Assembly: GCF_901000735.1 (NCBI RefSeq)
Contig: NC_081550.1
Location: 3,182,669 to 3,246,668, forward strand
DNA: 64,000 bases
Reading direction: 5' to 3'
From: Corylus avellana
Taxonomy: Eukaryota > Streptophyta > Magnoliopsida > Fagales > Betulaceae
Shown here piece after piece: positions 47,719-61,066 of the stretch. Positions within the stretch are counted from its first letter, which is position 1. Each line of letters opens with the position of its first letter. Under the pieces are notes generated by a model. That model saw only the letters and a list, made by a program, of their open reading frames with translations. It was not told the DNA's origin and searched no databases. A program made the position numbers and the translations under genes.

Positions 47719-50700
47719 ACCCACTATTAGGATTAGGCTAATAAAGGCATAATAAGCAAATATAAAATGATCATTTGGCAAGAGCCCGTTATTATTCATC
47801 CAAAAAATTTAACTCTTAATATTTTTTTATACGCCACATTAATTACTTTTATTATTATTTAAATAAAAAAATTACTATATATATATATATATATATATTT
47901 TGTTTTTCCAGACAAAGTATTCTTATTTTCTTTTCACATTAATCAATTTTTACTATAATTCATATTCACTAAACAGTAACTGTTCAATGCTAAACGGAGA
48001 TTGTTAAGCCGATTGTGTTTCGTAGTAAGTCATCGCTAAATGCAGATAAATTTAAGGTGACAGAAATTTTGTACTTGAACTTACTTTTACGCCAATAAAG
48101 AAGATTAGGGGAAATTAACTTTTTCTGTATTTTTTTTTTCCTTGCCTTTACATAGTACATCATGGCAATAAGAGAATTTTTATTTTTGTTAATGTGTATT
48201 TGGGGTGTTTTTTGGTTTTAAAAAAAGTTATGACATAAGGAGATATAAATTGTTTTGTAAAAAAATTAATAAATTGTGAAAAAATTGTGATTTTTAACAT
48301 TATTTTTCTCAAAATTAATATTCTTCCTTCTTAGGCCATGGAAGGTAGCATTTTGAATATGTAAAATCGGCGTGGAGGTTGTGAAAAACGGGAGAAGATC
48401 TCAATGAAGGTATATATATATATAAAGAATGGATGAAATCAATTACCATTGTGCATGGCGTAGATATAATTTGTCAAATTTGATACTGCATCCCCTGAAA
48501 GGGCAAGGAGGCAAAGGAGAATATATATAGCATGGAATGGTGATGATCATGATCGATCATCACCGATCACGCACGACAAAGAGCAGAAGTGACGTGAAAG
48601 GGGTCTGTGATGGCGACACCGACATTTTTTTGTTTTTGTGGGGAAGCCATTTTGGAGCTTCCCAGAGTCGACCAAAGTGGATTGGCAGCAAGTTTAGTGT
48701 TGTTAGGTGGAGTTTGTTTTTTAGCATGCAGAGTTGCAGGCGGCCGGTGTCCATGGTTATATATATATCATATGCCTGCAAAAAGAAGGAAGGGGTTAGG
48801 ATTTAACCAAGGAATATGGCATAGCCTGCAGGGTCCAGGCAGCTTGTCAAGGAAGAGAGATACCCTACAACTGGGAGGGTAGTATAATTTTGAAAGTGGT
48901 AAAACTGAAAATTTAATTTGGTAAGGGCACGTTTGGAAATAGGATTTTACAAAAGAAAATTCGTTTAGTAAAGTTATGAGGAAGTCTTGGAAACACAAAA
49001 ATCTAGGTGCGGTAGCTTTTGAGAGGCTGAACCACTCTCAAAACTCTTGTGGGAGTGGCCGTATCATCGCTAAAAAAGCTCTTAAAAGTAGTCAGCCACC
49101 GACTCAAATCTTGATGATAGTATGTATGAATGATCGCCTCTTTGAGTGGTTTGCTAAAGAAATTCTTTTTTGCAATTTCTTTTATCTCAAAATTGATGAT
49201 GGGGCAAAATTTTGACCGTTCATTAGTATCTTAAAAGTGTATAAGATCTTGCTCCCACGTCATGAGAAGCCAACTTAATTAGATTAAATAGGGAGAATTT
49301 GCAAGCTATTTTCTAAACCCTAAACATCATGTTATACTTTTATCTTATAATTATCATACAATATTGACGTAATAATCACAGTCAATTATTGCCTAACATT
49401 AGCATTGTGATAGGTAGCATTACTTAAACACACTTCTTTAAATAAGTTTGCTAAAATTAATTTTTTTAGTTAGATAAGTTAAAAGTAATTGTGTATAGCA
49501 ATGTGTGTATTACTTTTCCTTCTAAAGGATAAATATTCCCTCCTTCTCCTTTTTTTTTTCCTTCCTTTTCTCCCCCTTCCTTCTTTTCCTGTATTTTAGA
49601 TCGCACTATCAATCTCATTCAACTTCTTTGACTATGATAATGGTTGCGCATGCAAATTTTATAATAATTTGTAAGCAAATAGTGAGTCTTTCATGGTGAC
49701 TTGATAGGTAAATATCCTTAATTATTAATGAGTAAAACAAAAAAATTGAATAAACATCCTTATTTATGAATATTAATAATTGTTGTTATATATGGAATTG
49801 TCTCCTATAAAGAGAAGAGAGTTTTGCAAAGGTTCAACATTGGGAGAGGGAATATGGAAAGATCAAGATTCCTTATAATTGGTTGCTCGAATTCCGTATA
49901 TACAATTTGAACAATTCTACATAGGAATATTACGGAACGTACTTGATTCAGGCACGGGAACTTCGCATCTTGGGCTACCCAAGGGCCAAGACACGTGGGG
50001 TTTTGTAGTGCCTCTCTCTTTGAGACTATTCGAATTGTACGTAATTTTGACAATTAATTTGTATACAAAATGAGAAGTGTTGTGGTTTCCAGAAATAGAT
50101 CGAAGACCATGGCAATTGATGCAAACCTTTAAAAAAGCAAAAGAGCATAAAATCATAGATTAAGTGGTAATTAGTGAAAGTTTGAAACCGACAGGAAAGT
50201 TCTTCCTCCGACTATATGAACAATTTAACAATGATAAAGCTGTAATTGAACTTTCCGAAGATTGAAAATAAATCATAAACATTATACAATTTTTTCTTCT
50301 AGTTAATTATTTTGTGAAATCACACTAATTAAATCCACTTGTATTATAAGACAAGAGAATATTTATTTGTAAAGAAAAATATTTTTATAAGAAGGTGGTG
50401 TACGTAGATAATTTGAAATCACGATTAAAAATAAATCTTTACATTCTAATTAATTAGGTAAATTATTAGAAAAAAAAAAATTAATTAGGTAAAAATATTC
50501 CAGGCAAAAAGTAATCATCGTATTAATCATATTAATCATAATTAGGTTCAAGTAAGTTTAGTTGCTTTCACTTTCCGCACTATAGCATGTGAAATGAATT
50601 ATTTATTATTGTAAATAAAAGAAAAACTTCAATACTCAACTGAGGCGACCAAATGATTACAAGATTTAAACACAATATAATTTGAGCGACGAATTAAGGC

Positions 50701-53700
50701 AATGAAAACAGAAATTACTTGATGTTTAATTAAAGAATAATAATAATAATAATAATAAGAAATAAAAAATAGGAGTGGAAATATCATTATGTGACACGTA
50801 TCTCGATGAAGTTAGAGTGGTCACTTTTCAATTGTCTGAGGGGTACTGTGTGATGGTCAACGATGGGTAGGGACTGGACGGTGATGAGAATTTTGTTGAC
50901 ATAATGGGAGTTAACGTGTGATGTGACGAGGATGAATGTGATGGGCAAGCTGGCTTCCTTTCACAGGTGTCAACATCTACGGCTGTTTTGGTTTTAGTGG
51001 CATCCCCACCCCCACCCCCAAAGTAAAAAACTTTTTTGCTTTTCTCATTTCTTCTTACCACTTTGCTTCTAATTCGGAGTATCTTTTAACCTTCCTATAT
51101 ATGTTTTGGTTTGTTAATGTGTTTTAAAAAGTAATTTAGAGTATTTTGTGAGTGTTTAAGTTGTTAATGCCTTTTGTTTTGGAAAAAAAAATAAAAATAG
51201 AAAGAAAAAGCTTTAACAAACAAGCCTTCAAATATTGCCTAGGATGTTTGTTCCAACCAATTTGTATTTTATAATTATCTCGTAATGTTTATTTGGTAGT
51301 TCTAATCAACTCTTAAATTAGTTGTTATTGTAAAAAGTAAAAAAAATAAAAATATAATATTAATATAATATTTTTAGACTCGAAATTGGGGTGACAAAAT
51401 ATAATATTAAAAATTTCTAAAAATATAATATTTATATTTGCACAAAGTTTCACTTGTTTTTTTTTAAAAAAAAAAAAATTGAAAAAATCTGAATTTCACA
51501 AACATCATATTATTATGGTCGAAAAATAAAGTCTCCTTTTTTTTAAAAAAAAAAAAAAAGTAGATACCATTAAACTACAACATCATCAATTACTATCTTT
51601 ATTCACTTAATTAAATATTTATTTAATGAAGCAAACAGTAAATATGTAAATAGGATTGGTTCATACTAACTTTAAAAGAAAACATAGGCATGAAATGATG
51701 AGCTTTAATTATTCTTTCTTATCCTATTTTTTTTAGGGTCCTGTCTCCTCTTAACCAAACCAGACAATTAAATAATCCCCATCACACAAATAATATACTC
51801 ATGACGTGCATTGAGCCCAACTCCTTTGAAAAATTGTTCTACTATTATATATGTTAGAAAGCCTATAAATATACATTTTATTAAGTGCTTGTAAAAGTCT
51901 AAGTCAGTGTGGGGAAAAAAAAACATACTTGATAATAAATTAAATTACAATTTATCTTACGAGCTTAAATTTATAAAAAAAAATATAATTAATTCTTTAA
52001 TTAATATCCTAACATAATTAGTAACCAAAAAAAAAAGGACATGAAAGTCAATATGATGCCCTACAGTTGGTTGTAAACTTTTGATTGTCATGTTTGGAGC
52101 TCAATCTATGTTAAAATCTGACAAGTTTACTGTTTAAATTGTTTTCAGAGATGCAGAAATCACTGTGGGAGACGAAAAGCTTGAAGGAAATTCCAACAAT
52201 AGAAGCTTAAAGAAAGCTTTTTACTAATCCATTTACATTCAACCTTAAGGTTGTGTCGAGGAGCAAACCGACCAATAAACCATAGCGAGGAGCTTGTTGG
52301 GTGGCATGTCTATCTAGCTAGCTGCTCCTAGTCCTACCACAAAAAGGAAAAAAATGAATCTATCTATAGCTCATATATATAGGCTAAGTTTTAAGGTGGT
52401 TCAATTGGCTCAAATGCACTTAACTCCACAATTTCCGAGCAAAATTTTTCCTCTTAGGATACCTACATGCCATCTCAGATGCCTCCCAGTTTATAGACAC
52501 ATAGATCACAGCTTAATGCCACTGTATATTGTGTAATGGGGGCTCATCTTCAATTTGAAACGAAACTAGATATAATTAACATGCTAAAAAGGGAATATGA
52601 ATCATATATATGATTGCTTGCGTTTATCTTTTACTTCTTAATTAGTGTTCTTTTAAATGATTAATCATTGCAAGCTCAGGGAAAAAAAGTAATTAATCAT
52701 TACAAATAACATATGCTTTATGATCATCTCCCTCTAAAAGTGCTACCCTATAAGGCTATATCTAATAACCTATACCGTGAAGATGATCATTTGATGAAAA
52801 AAAAAAAAAAAAAAAGAAACTTGTGAGGTGGGGGAGAAATGCAGCAATATGGCATGCTTGGTGGATGTCTCCCTACTAGGGCTTCAGTCTTCAGACATGT
52901 ATCATTATAGGTACAAAATATAGAAGAAGAAGAAGAAGAAGTAGTGGGGAGATGAAGATATAATTATAGTAAGAAAATAGAGAAGAAATTAAAGAGTTGT
53001 GGGTGGGCTTCTTTTCTTTTTCTTGCACAAAAGGGATCGAGTAAATAAAAATGATTCGTGATGGGTTGGAATAATATTACATGTAAAGAATATCTACTTG
53101 TTGACGCTTACCAAACTGCAACTTTAAGCCTGTTAAGGGAATAAGGTGAGTGAGTGCTTTCCATATCCAGACACACTTCTTTAAGTGCTTTCCAAATCCA
53201 CCACTTTGAGTCTTTGAGAGAGAGAGAGAGACATTATATGTTATGTGGGCGTGCTTTGAAAAAGAGACAACTTCCACACACGCTTACGAGGTTGCTTTCT
53301 CTTTAGGAAGAAGGGGAGGCAGGGAGGAATTAGTAAGGGGAATGAATGAATGGAAGAGCGACCAATTAAGCAGGCGGAGACTCGTGGCCAACGTACTGAA
53401 GGCCACGCAAAGGGGGCCAAAGTCACAAAAAATGACTTTTCTTTTCCTCTTTCATCTTCTTTACTTCTTATTCTAATTAACAAACCTACCACTTAACCTC
53501 CCACTCAAGCCACCTTAATTTAGGACACAAACTCAATCACAAGAACTTCTAATTAGCATACGCTATGGGATTTAAAATGCAAAGTCGGGATTTAAAGATT
53601 GCATATAAAATGTTATATTATTTAAAATTTTTAAAAAACGAGTCAGTATTAACTTTATATACACCGTTGAATGCACTCACTTTAAATCATAACGTATCAT

Positions 53701-53799
53701 ATTCCACGTATTAATCGAACTTTCATTTGAATGTGTGATATGTTGCCAACCAATTACCAGCTTTTCACATCCTAAGTCAAAAGCCAAAGACATGTACTC
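46016..53799. other. Long gene-poor intergenic stretch
   Basis: No supportable gene in 7.8 kb. It contains a TA microsatellite at about 47683-47712, another at about 47874-47898, and an (AAT)n run at about 50736-50757. A GC-richer block at 48480-48860 has several short overlapping frames on both strands, none resembling a family. A small CT-rich/GA-rich area lies near 53215-53350. AT-rich low-complexity sequence makes up the remainder. Confidence 0.5.
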
Positions 53800-54400
53800 C
53801 CCATTTTTCTTGATATACACAGAAAGAAACAAGTGAAGTGAATTGGTTGAGTTATCAATTCAAATATGCTACCAAAATAACTTATAATTTGGTCTAAGAT
53901 TTTAACTACGTTTGTTGATGACTTTTTTTTTTTTTTTTTTGTCTTTTATTTTCTATTTTTAAGTCAAAGATATTAATGAACCCGTTAATCAATTGGATTC
54001 TCATTTTCCTTGATATACGCAGAAACAAGTGAGGTGAATTGGTTGAGTTATCAATTCAAATATGCTACCAAAATAACTTATAATTTGGTCTAAGATTTAA
54101 ATTATGTTTGTTGACAACTTTGTTTTTGTTTTTTGTCTCTTATATATTTTCTGTTTTTAAGTCAAAGATATTAATGACCCCTTTAATCAATTGGATTCCC
54201 ATTGTTCTTGATATACACAGAAACAAGTGAAAGTGAATTGGTTGGGTTATCAATTCAAATATGCTACCAACATTACTTATAATTTGTTCTAAGATTTTAA
54301 TTATGTTTGTTGACGATTTGTTTTTTTTTTTCCTGTCTCTTATTTTTCTGTTTTTAAGTCAAAGATATTAATAAACTCTTTAATGAATTGGATTATTTTG
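53800..54400. repeat. Three tandem copies of a ~199-bp unit
   Basis: CTTGATATAC begins equivalent positions at 53809, 54009 and 54207. Each unit carries GAATTGGTTGAGTTATCAAT (G for A in the third), AATATGCTACCAA, a T-run of variable length and AAGTCAAAGATATTAATGA. Copies are roughly nine-tenths alike by eye, with most length change in the T-run. No protein reading. It may be an early-stage satellite or minisatellite. Confidence 0.9.
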
Positions 54401-56473
54401 TTAATTACAATAATGAGTAAAATTTTGATAGAAAATATGTTTACAAATTACATGTGAGAAGTTTAAAACTTTTAAACTAATAGTTGAAACTCAGCACATG
54501 TACTTGATTAATTATAATTAAATAAGGAGAAAACTCCACTTAATCCCTTTGAATTTTTATCGCTTTTGTAATCACTCTCCTAAAATTCAAAAATTCTCAA
54601 TTTACTGTATCAAACTTTAAAATGTTTATAATGTCACCCATTTTGTTAAAGTTTAGTATTTCCAAGGCCTTCATTATCATTTAACATAAAATTCTACTCT
54701 AAATTTTTTTTTAGAGATTTAATTTATTAATGTTTTTTAGAACATTAAAATAACATGTTCTTCTCAATTGGCACCTTTTAAAGTGAAGTTTAAGCTTTAT
54801 GGGGAAGTCTTCACATAGATTTAATTTGATTATCTTAAGCATGTTATCTTCATTATTAAAATATTGATTAAATTTTTAAATGTTTACCTCTTTATATTGG
54901 GTTAAGTTTTTAAGACAAGTGGTGATTTAATATAGTATCAGAGCTAAAGGTCCTCCGTTCGAACCTTAACTTCATTATTCACCTCTCATTTAATTAAAAT
55001 ATTTCACGTGTTATGCCTCACCTATTAAGAATGAATTTGAGCGATGTCCTACTCACAAACTTCTATAGTAGAAAAATTTGCATTATTCTTATAAACAAAG
55101 ACACAAAGTTTGCGTAAGTTGCTCTGATTTTGGGTTATCTTATTAATTAAACATTCAAACAAGAATCACACGACAGTGTATCTTATTTGGAACTTAATTG
55201 ATTAATTTTGCAATTAAAATACTTTATCTAATTTCTCTCTCTTCGTTTAATTAGTTTTTAAGAATATGAGAATCGGTATAGCATGTTGAGAAGGAATTCA
55301 AAAACAAAACAGAACAACATTAAATTTCCAATAGCTGAAACATATTCGAAGGAATCACAAAAAAAGTCCCACCAAATCGGCCTTAATCAGATTCCCCAAG
55401 ATTTACAAACCCACTCTCAACAATTGGAACCACAACACGCACCATTGATTTAAGGTAAATTTATCTTCTCATTTCTTTTCTTTAATGCCAAAGAAATATG
55501 AATGATCAATGAAAGCATTAAGCATGGGACTTTAAGTCCCTTTTTTTGGGCAATTAATCAAATTCACTCTCCCCAAAATCTAGACAACTTTCAAAATTTA
55601 TAGGAGTGCAAATTATCGCGCCCATAGTTTGACAAATTGGGCAGCTTCAACTAGGTTTCTTTGGAAGCATTCCCTCATGAATGTTTCGATTATTGAGTCT
55701 TCCTATTAACTAGGAGAAGAATTCAACCAGTAATTTTCATATCATTTCCATTGCTGTTTTTCGAAAAACAAACACGTAAAATTCTCAAAAAAGCCTTATA
55801 CCATATATTGACCATGCAAAGGCCCACAACATATATTAACTTGAAATTTTTTTCATTTAAAGGTCCACAATATATCTAAAAATCGTGATCAAATGTGATC
55901 ATTAACCAACTCCAAAATTTCATATATTTTGAGTCGTTTTAATTGTTTGACAGCTTGACTTTTAAAGCTTAGAAAAATCATAACTCTTTCAATTTAACTC
56001 CAAATGACACGAAATTTGACTTAAAATTTTATTCATTCAAAGGCCAACAACATATCCAAAAATCATAGCAATCCAAAACTTTTTAATACCTTAAAAGTCT
56101 CTTGAAATTCTGAGGTTATGCTTGATTGGAATTTTTGCTTTGACATTTGCACTTTTTAAAAATCGTAACTCCTTATTCAAGTGTACAAAAATCATGAAAC
56201 TATTTTCAAAATTTTCATTTCTCATTATTCTATAATACTTTAAAACCATTTCATTTATTGGCTTTGTTTGGCAAAGCTTTTCTTCCATTTGTTACTATTC
56301 ATGCTTTTCTTCCCTTTGTTACTCCGTCCATTCAACTTCAAAGTGGTTGCCTCCCCACGACATACCTTCATCCCCTCATCTACCATCCAGATGAGAGGGT
56401 ACGTTATCTTGACTTGTGCTTGATTTGTGCTTGATTTGCATTTTGAATTAATTAATTTCTATTTTGATTATAG
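54401..56473. other. Intergenic with retroelement traces
   Basis: Near 54928-54965 the phrase TATAGTATCAGAGCTAAAGG resembles an initiator-tRNA-Met primer-binding site, so a degraded LTR element may lie here, though paired LTRs were not found. Diverged repeats of the form AAAGGTCCACAATATATCTA / AAAGGCCAACAACATATCCA lie at 55858 and 56039. No gene recognised. Confidence 0.4.
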
Positions 56474-56845
56474 GTTAAGGAATCGGTTGCCTCTTGTTTG
56501 CTAAAGATGTGCGAAAAAGGAGAGATAGGTGCCAAGCACAATTTTGAAAATGCAACAGATGTTGATTTTGTGGTGGCTTTGATGGAGAGCGATAGTGAGA
56601 GCATCGAAGTGCTCGATGCAACGATAGTTTTAAAATGCTTCTTGGATATTCATAAAAAACAGACTGTCTGTTGTGATAATGTTTTGATGAGGCTAGGTGC
56701 TTTTCTTGAAGGATCACCGAGGAAGAAATACGTGGTTGTGGGAGCGTTGCATGAAATCGGGTGGCCGAAGAAAGGCAGACAGGGTGCTAAAATTGAGAAG
56801 AAGTTTTGGCAAGTAATCGGAAAGTATATAAGAATTCAAAACTAA
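56474..56845 (+). pseudogene. Exon-like fragment of an unidentified protein gene
   Basis: Behind a good acceptor (TTGATTATAG at 56464-56473), an open frame runs to a stop at 56843-56845. It reads VKESVASCLLKMCEKGEIGA, then VDFVVALMESDSESIEVLDA, and later LMRLGAFLEGSPRKKYVVVG. Composition looks protein-like: amphipathic, charged, balanced codon use, 123 residues without a stop. The frame has no ATG at its start, so it would be a terminal exon. The preceding exon could not be placed with confidence (a candidate GT lies at 56399). I do not recognise the protein. With no visible upstream partner and LINE debris beyond, a gene fragment or pseudogene is the most cautious call. Confidence 0.35.
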
Positions 56846-57035
56846 TTGGTTAAATAATTCAAAGTATATATGGTTAAATAATTTTTATGATCTAATGTTT
56901 TCAAATCAAGATTTTTTTTTCTTCTCATATTTCAAATTAGAATTTTGGTTTTCTAAGGTATGAAAATGATAACATGCAAGGTAGTTTTTTATGTCGAGAT
57001 CTTAATGTTTTTTCAATATCTTAATCATTTTTCGA

Positions 57036-57250
57036 GATCTTAATGCAGTATGAAAACTTCAATATAAATTTATTTTTGCAACTACTTTATCATCCATGTA
57101 ATACGTATCACTTGATTAGCATAATCTGGAATCCTAAAGTTTTAATCACATCCAAAAATCTATTAAAGTTTTACCCAAAGGGCGGCGACTGCTTGGAAGG
57201 CCATGAAGTGGAATGGCCTGAGAAGACTACTGAGCACCTCTGCCGAGTGT
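57036..57250. repeat. Segmental repeat, first copy
   Basis: It starts GAGATCTTAATGCAGTATGA and passes AATCTGGAATCCTAAAGTTT and GGGCGGCGACTGCTTGGAAG. A second copy begins at 57668. Neither reads convincingly as protein, though the minus strand of the first copy and its right flank (57402-57163) stays open for 80 codons. Confidence 0.75.
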
Positions 57251-57667
57251 TGGCCATGGTTTGGAGCGATATCCAAGATAGGGATGACACCGAGCTTAAT
57301 TAGGTCGTGGTGGTGAGCAAGACCAAGACTGCTGACCTCACTGAGCTTGTTCAGCAAGACTTCTGGCTCATTGGATCCTAGCCGGTGAATTAGGTCCGGC
57401 AAGTTAATTTCTTGGTGGTGAAGAAGTCATGGCGTGACTGTGAGCCCAAATGTTTGAAATGCTTATCCATTGAATCCATCATTTATTAAGGGCATTTTGG
57501 TCATTTTGATTTTGAATTGGTGCAATATCTACATAGAATGCCCTGTATTTTCTTCTTTCTTCTCTTCTCTTTTCCTTTTTATTGGTTTAATTACTAATCT
57601 CCTCCATATTTCAATTTTAACAAGTTGTATATTTCATTTAGACCCGTTTGGCGTCTTTGTCTTTTTT

Positions 57668-57880
57668 GAGATCTTAATGCAGTATTAAAACTTCCAGCTA
57701 GATTTTTTTTTGCAGCTAATTTTTGTCATATTTGTAATATGTATCACTTGATCAACCTAATCTGGAATCCTAAATTTTTAATCACATCCAATAATCCATT
57801 GAAGTTTTACCTATAGGGTGGTGACAGCTTGGAAGGCAGCTAAGTGTAATGGCGTGATAAGACTACCGAGTGCCTCTGTT
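57668..57880. repeat. Segmental repeat, second copy
   Basis: GAGATCTTAATGCAGTATTA, AATCTGGAATCCTAAATTTT and GGGTGGTGACAGCTTGGAAG match the copy at 57036-57250 in order, with a shift of about 632 bp. It ends against the LINE remnant's A-tail region. Confidence 0.75.
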
Positions 57881-57949
57881 GTCTAGACTAGGAGGCCTGC
57901 TTTGTCTTCAGCACGGGCATGATAGTTTGTTGTTTTAGCTAGTTTCTGG

Positions 57950-59780
57950 TTTTTTTTTTTTTTTTCCTATCATAATTTATGTACCGGCTCGCCTATAAAA
58001 TAAAAATTAATATGCAAAACAAAAAATCAAACCATTATTTTTTGTAAATCAATTTAACACTTTCATTGCTTAAACTAAGGGAAAGCATATTGTTTTCGTA
58101 ATACACTATTGCAGATATAATTAAGAATCTCTTCCATCCATACTTGATCAGTAACCCGTTGCATGCTTTAGATGCGCTACAACATTAACTTCTCTCTTCA
58201 CATTAGAATTTGTCAAAATTGTGTAATCTCTAAAACACTTCATTGCAATCACATTTTAACTTTGTAGACACCCACTAGAGAAATTAGTTATTGAATTTCT
58301 CCCCTTTGCTTTCACTCCATTATTGAAACTTTCCGAAATCAGGCAAGAGATTCTTCTAACCTCTAATCAATTGAGTCGGATGGTTAAACTCCTCCCATGA
58401 ATTATTCCATTCCTTATACACCATATTTAATTTCCTGGCTACCACCACCAACAATTCAAATTCCTTCGCCACAGATTTACCAATCATCTCCTATTTGGTT
58501 GGTAACAAATTATTGCATGCTGATCATAAGAATATCTTCTCCGCATTTGGCACATCCAATTTCTCTATCACATCACACACTCTATTTTACCCCGATTTTC
58601 ATCAACCTTCTCCTCTATTCACACATTGTCTTTCTTTTTCCAAATGATAAGCGATTCTCACATAAAATTCAGCACTAGTGGTGTCCCTCCAAATGAATTG
58701 GTCCTTTAGATGATAGAGAGTTAATGGTAACTAACATAAAACTTAAAGCCTCATCCCGGTGAAAATATCATCCTTCACTTTTGCACCTTTCACTAATATT
58801 CTTTTGGGTGATTGGACAACAAAGGTGGTGGGAGTAGGCAATTACCTATCTTTCCAAATTTTAACCGATTCTCCATCACCTCAACGCCAACTAGGCCCTT
58901 CTTTGAGGAGGTCACATGTCGACCAAATACTTCTACATGAAAAGAAGACAGTCCATCCAATCTTACATCAAGAATCGTACCCTTCGAAAAATACCATGCT
59001 TTGAGAATCAGTGTTATGTAGTAGCTTCCAACATTAATTACTAATAACGCCTTATTCAAACATACTAAATCTTTGAATACCAAACCATCCACGACTTAGA
59101 ATATTTTATGTTTCTCTCAGCTTATCTAGTGGATCTTGCAATGCTTCTCCTTATACTTTCACCAAAATATTTGCATCTTCGAATTGATATCCCTAAAAAG
59201 AGTCTTGGGCAACTGGAATACACTTATGATATATGTGGGGATTGCTTAAGTCACAGCCTTTATGTGAACTTCCTTCCTTAGTTGTGAAAATAATTTAACC
59301 TTTCAATTTTGCATCCCCTTCCATATAATGTCTTCAATACTTTTAAAAGCTCTATCTCCCAATTAGTGTCGCTAATCCCAAGTACTTGTCATGTTGTCTC
59401 CCGAAGCATGGATCCAAGCAATCTATAGAATTTGTTCCTTAATTTCCTAGCTAGATACCCAACAACCGTTGCAATTTGCATTATTCTAGAGTATTTGCCT
59501 TGCAAAATAACAAAGTATCATTAGCAAAAAAAAAAACAATAATAATTTAATAAAGGCTCTCATTTACCGATTGGTACACCCGTTATTACTCCCACACTCT
59601 CTACAAGGTGAAAGAGAGCAATAAGAGGCTTAGCATGGAGAATAAAGAGATAGGGGAGTGTAATGAATTCCTTTGTCTTATACCCGGATAACATTATATT
59701 CTTTGTTAGCTTCCTATTGATAACGATGGAATAGAAAATAGAACTAATTCAGTCCATAATCACCCTTATCTACGTCCTTT
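57950..59780 (-). mobile_element. Decayed LINE (L1-like) reverse transcriptase
   Basis: Minus-strand frames, in order from 59780 downwards, preserve the usual plant L1 blocks. These are LPYLFILHAKPLIALFHLVE and VGVITGVPIGK; the catalytic region as FANDTLLFCKA (normally FADD, so Asn replaces one catalytic Asp); a degenerate SPHIS*VYSSCPRLFL; and GLVFKDLVCLNKALL ... GLVGVEVMENRLKFGK. Frames switch and stops intervene throughout. The plus-strand T-run at 57950-57966 is the complement of the 3' poly(A). The apparent plus-strand frames at 58397-58678 and 58759-59004 are shadows of this element. The endonuclease region is missing: 5'-truncated and long dead. Confidence 0.85.
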
Positions 59781-60394
59781 AAAAAAAAAAAAAAAAAAAC
59801 CACATTTCTATCCATAAAAAAATGCATTGTATCATATGCAAGGTGATAAGTAGCCAAAAAAAAATGATTGTGGGAAATTGAGACAAATTTTGAACAAGTG
59901 TTCCATTTGAAAGATGTTATACAAGCTACAACATATCATACCATTTAAGATACATGTCGTATGAACAAAAGATTGTCTGACAAAATGTTCACCCATTTCC
60001 TCGCATGACAAATCCAATCTAATCGACAAAAGAGATAGATATGGCACTGTAGGACTGTAGAAGGAGGCCAACACGGACTCCACGTTTAATTAATGAGAAA
60101 AAAATATATATATATATATATATAATGTGCGCGTAGGGTGCACGCGCATGACTCAAGCAAATCATGGGATGGGGTCGGGTCCCACCCTAATTGAAGGTTT
60201 GATTTTTTTGTAGCACCTCCACGCGCTGTCTAAAAGGTCGGGAATACAAACACAACAACACAACAGTGAAAGATGTTTTGCTTAAATGAATGAGAAATGT
60301 CATGCGACTTTGGAGGGTCCATAGATTTACAAAGACTAGCCAACAAAATTCTTTATTACACTCTCTCTACTCTACTATAGTTAGCGTTATTATT
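59781..60394. other. Upstream flank of the LRP1 gene
   Basis: No gene seen. It contains a TA run (about 60104-60122) and a GC-richer GTGCGCGTAGGGTGCACGCG inverted stretch at about 60128-60147. It probably forms part of the distal LRP1 promoter. Confidence 0.45.
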
Positions 60395-60742
60395 GGAGAG
60401 AGAGAGAGAGAGACAGAGGGAGAGGTCGAGAGGAACCCACCTCAGTTTTCGCTTTCTAGGAAACCATATATTGAGGGGGAGAGAGATAGAGAGAAAGGGA
60501 GCGTATGTTTGAGGGGAGAGAGAGAGAGATAAAGAAAGAAGCTCAGAGAAGAAGGGAATTGGAGAAGATGATGAAGGTGATGATGAAGAGAGAGAAAGGT
60601 CGGCAACAATAACAAGAGCAGAAAATACAGAAGAAAGGTCGTTATTGCATTTTTTCTCTCTCACACACAAACACACTCTTTTCACTGCTCACTTCTCTGC
60701 TCTTTCTGGCCCCCCCCACACCTCCCAGAAGCTCTTCAGTCA

Positions 60743-60780
<38 letters not shown>

Positions 60781-61066
60781 CAACTTTTTTTTTTTCCCCC
60801 TCAGAAAAGCCAAAGGGACAGTGGTAGTAGTCTTACCAACAGAAGAAGCAGAAGCAGAAGATGATGCTGCAGTACTCCGCTTTAAGAGCGAGAAGATAGA
60901 AAGCAACCCAACAAACAAGATCTCCATCTCTCACTCTCTCTCTCTTCTCTCAAAATTAACTCTATTTTTTTTTTCTGTCTCTCCCTCTTAAAATCTCTCT
61001 GAGAGAATTTCAGTGACCCCACTCACATAGCACCTACACAGATATATCCATAGATTGTGTCCAAGA

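Noticed and set aside
48505..48525. Resemblance to miR399 (GGCAAAGGAGAAT)
   Set aside because: One mismatch in the core, the 3' half differs, and no miRNA* sequence lies at precursor distance.
58397..59004. Plus-strand frames of 93 and 81 codons
   Set aside because: Antisense shadows of the LINE reverse transcriptase on the minus strand.
60858..60878. Resemblance to miR172 (GATGATGCTGCA)
   Set aside because: Only about 12 bases match and no paired arm for a precursor hairpin is present; it lies in a GAAGCAGAAG repeat.
60290..60927. Frames reading GERERE or SLSLSLS
   Set aside because: Translations of GA and CT microsatellites.
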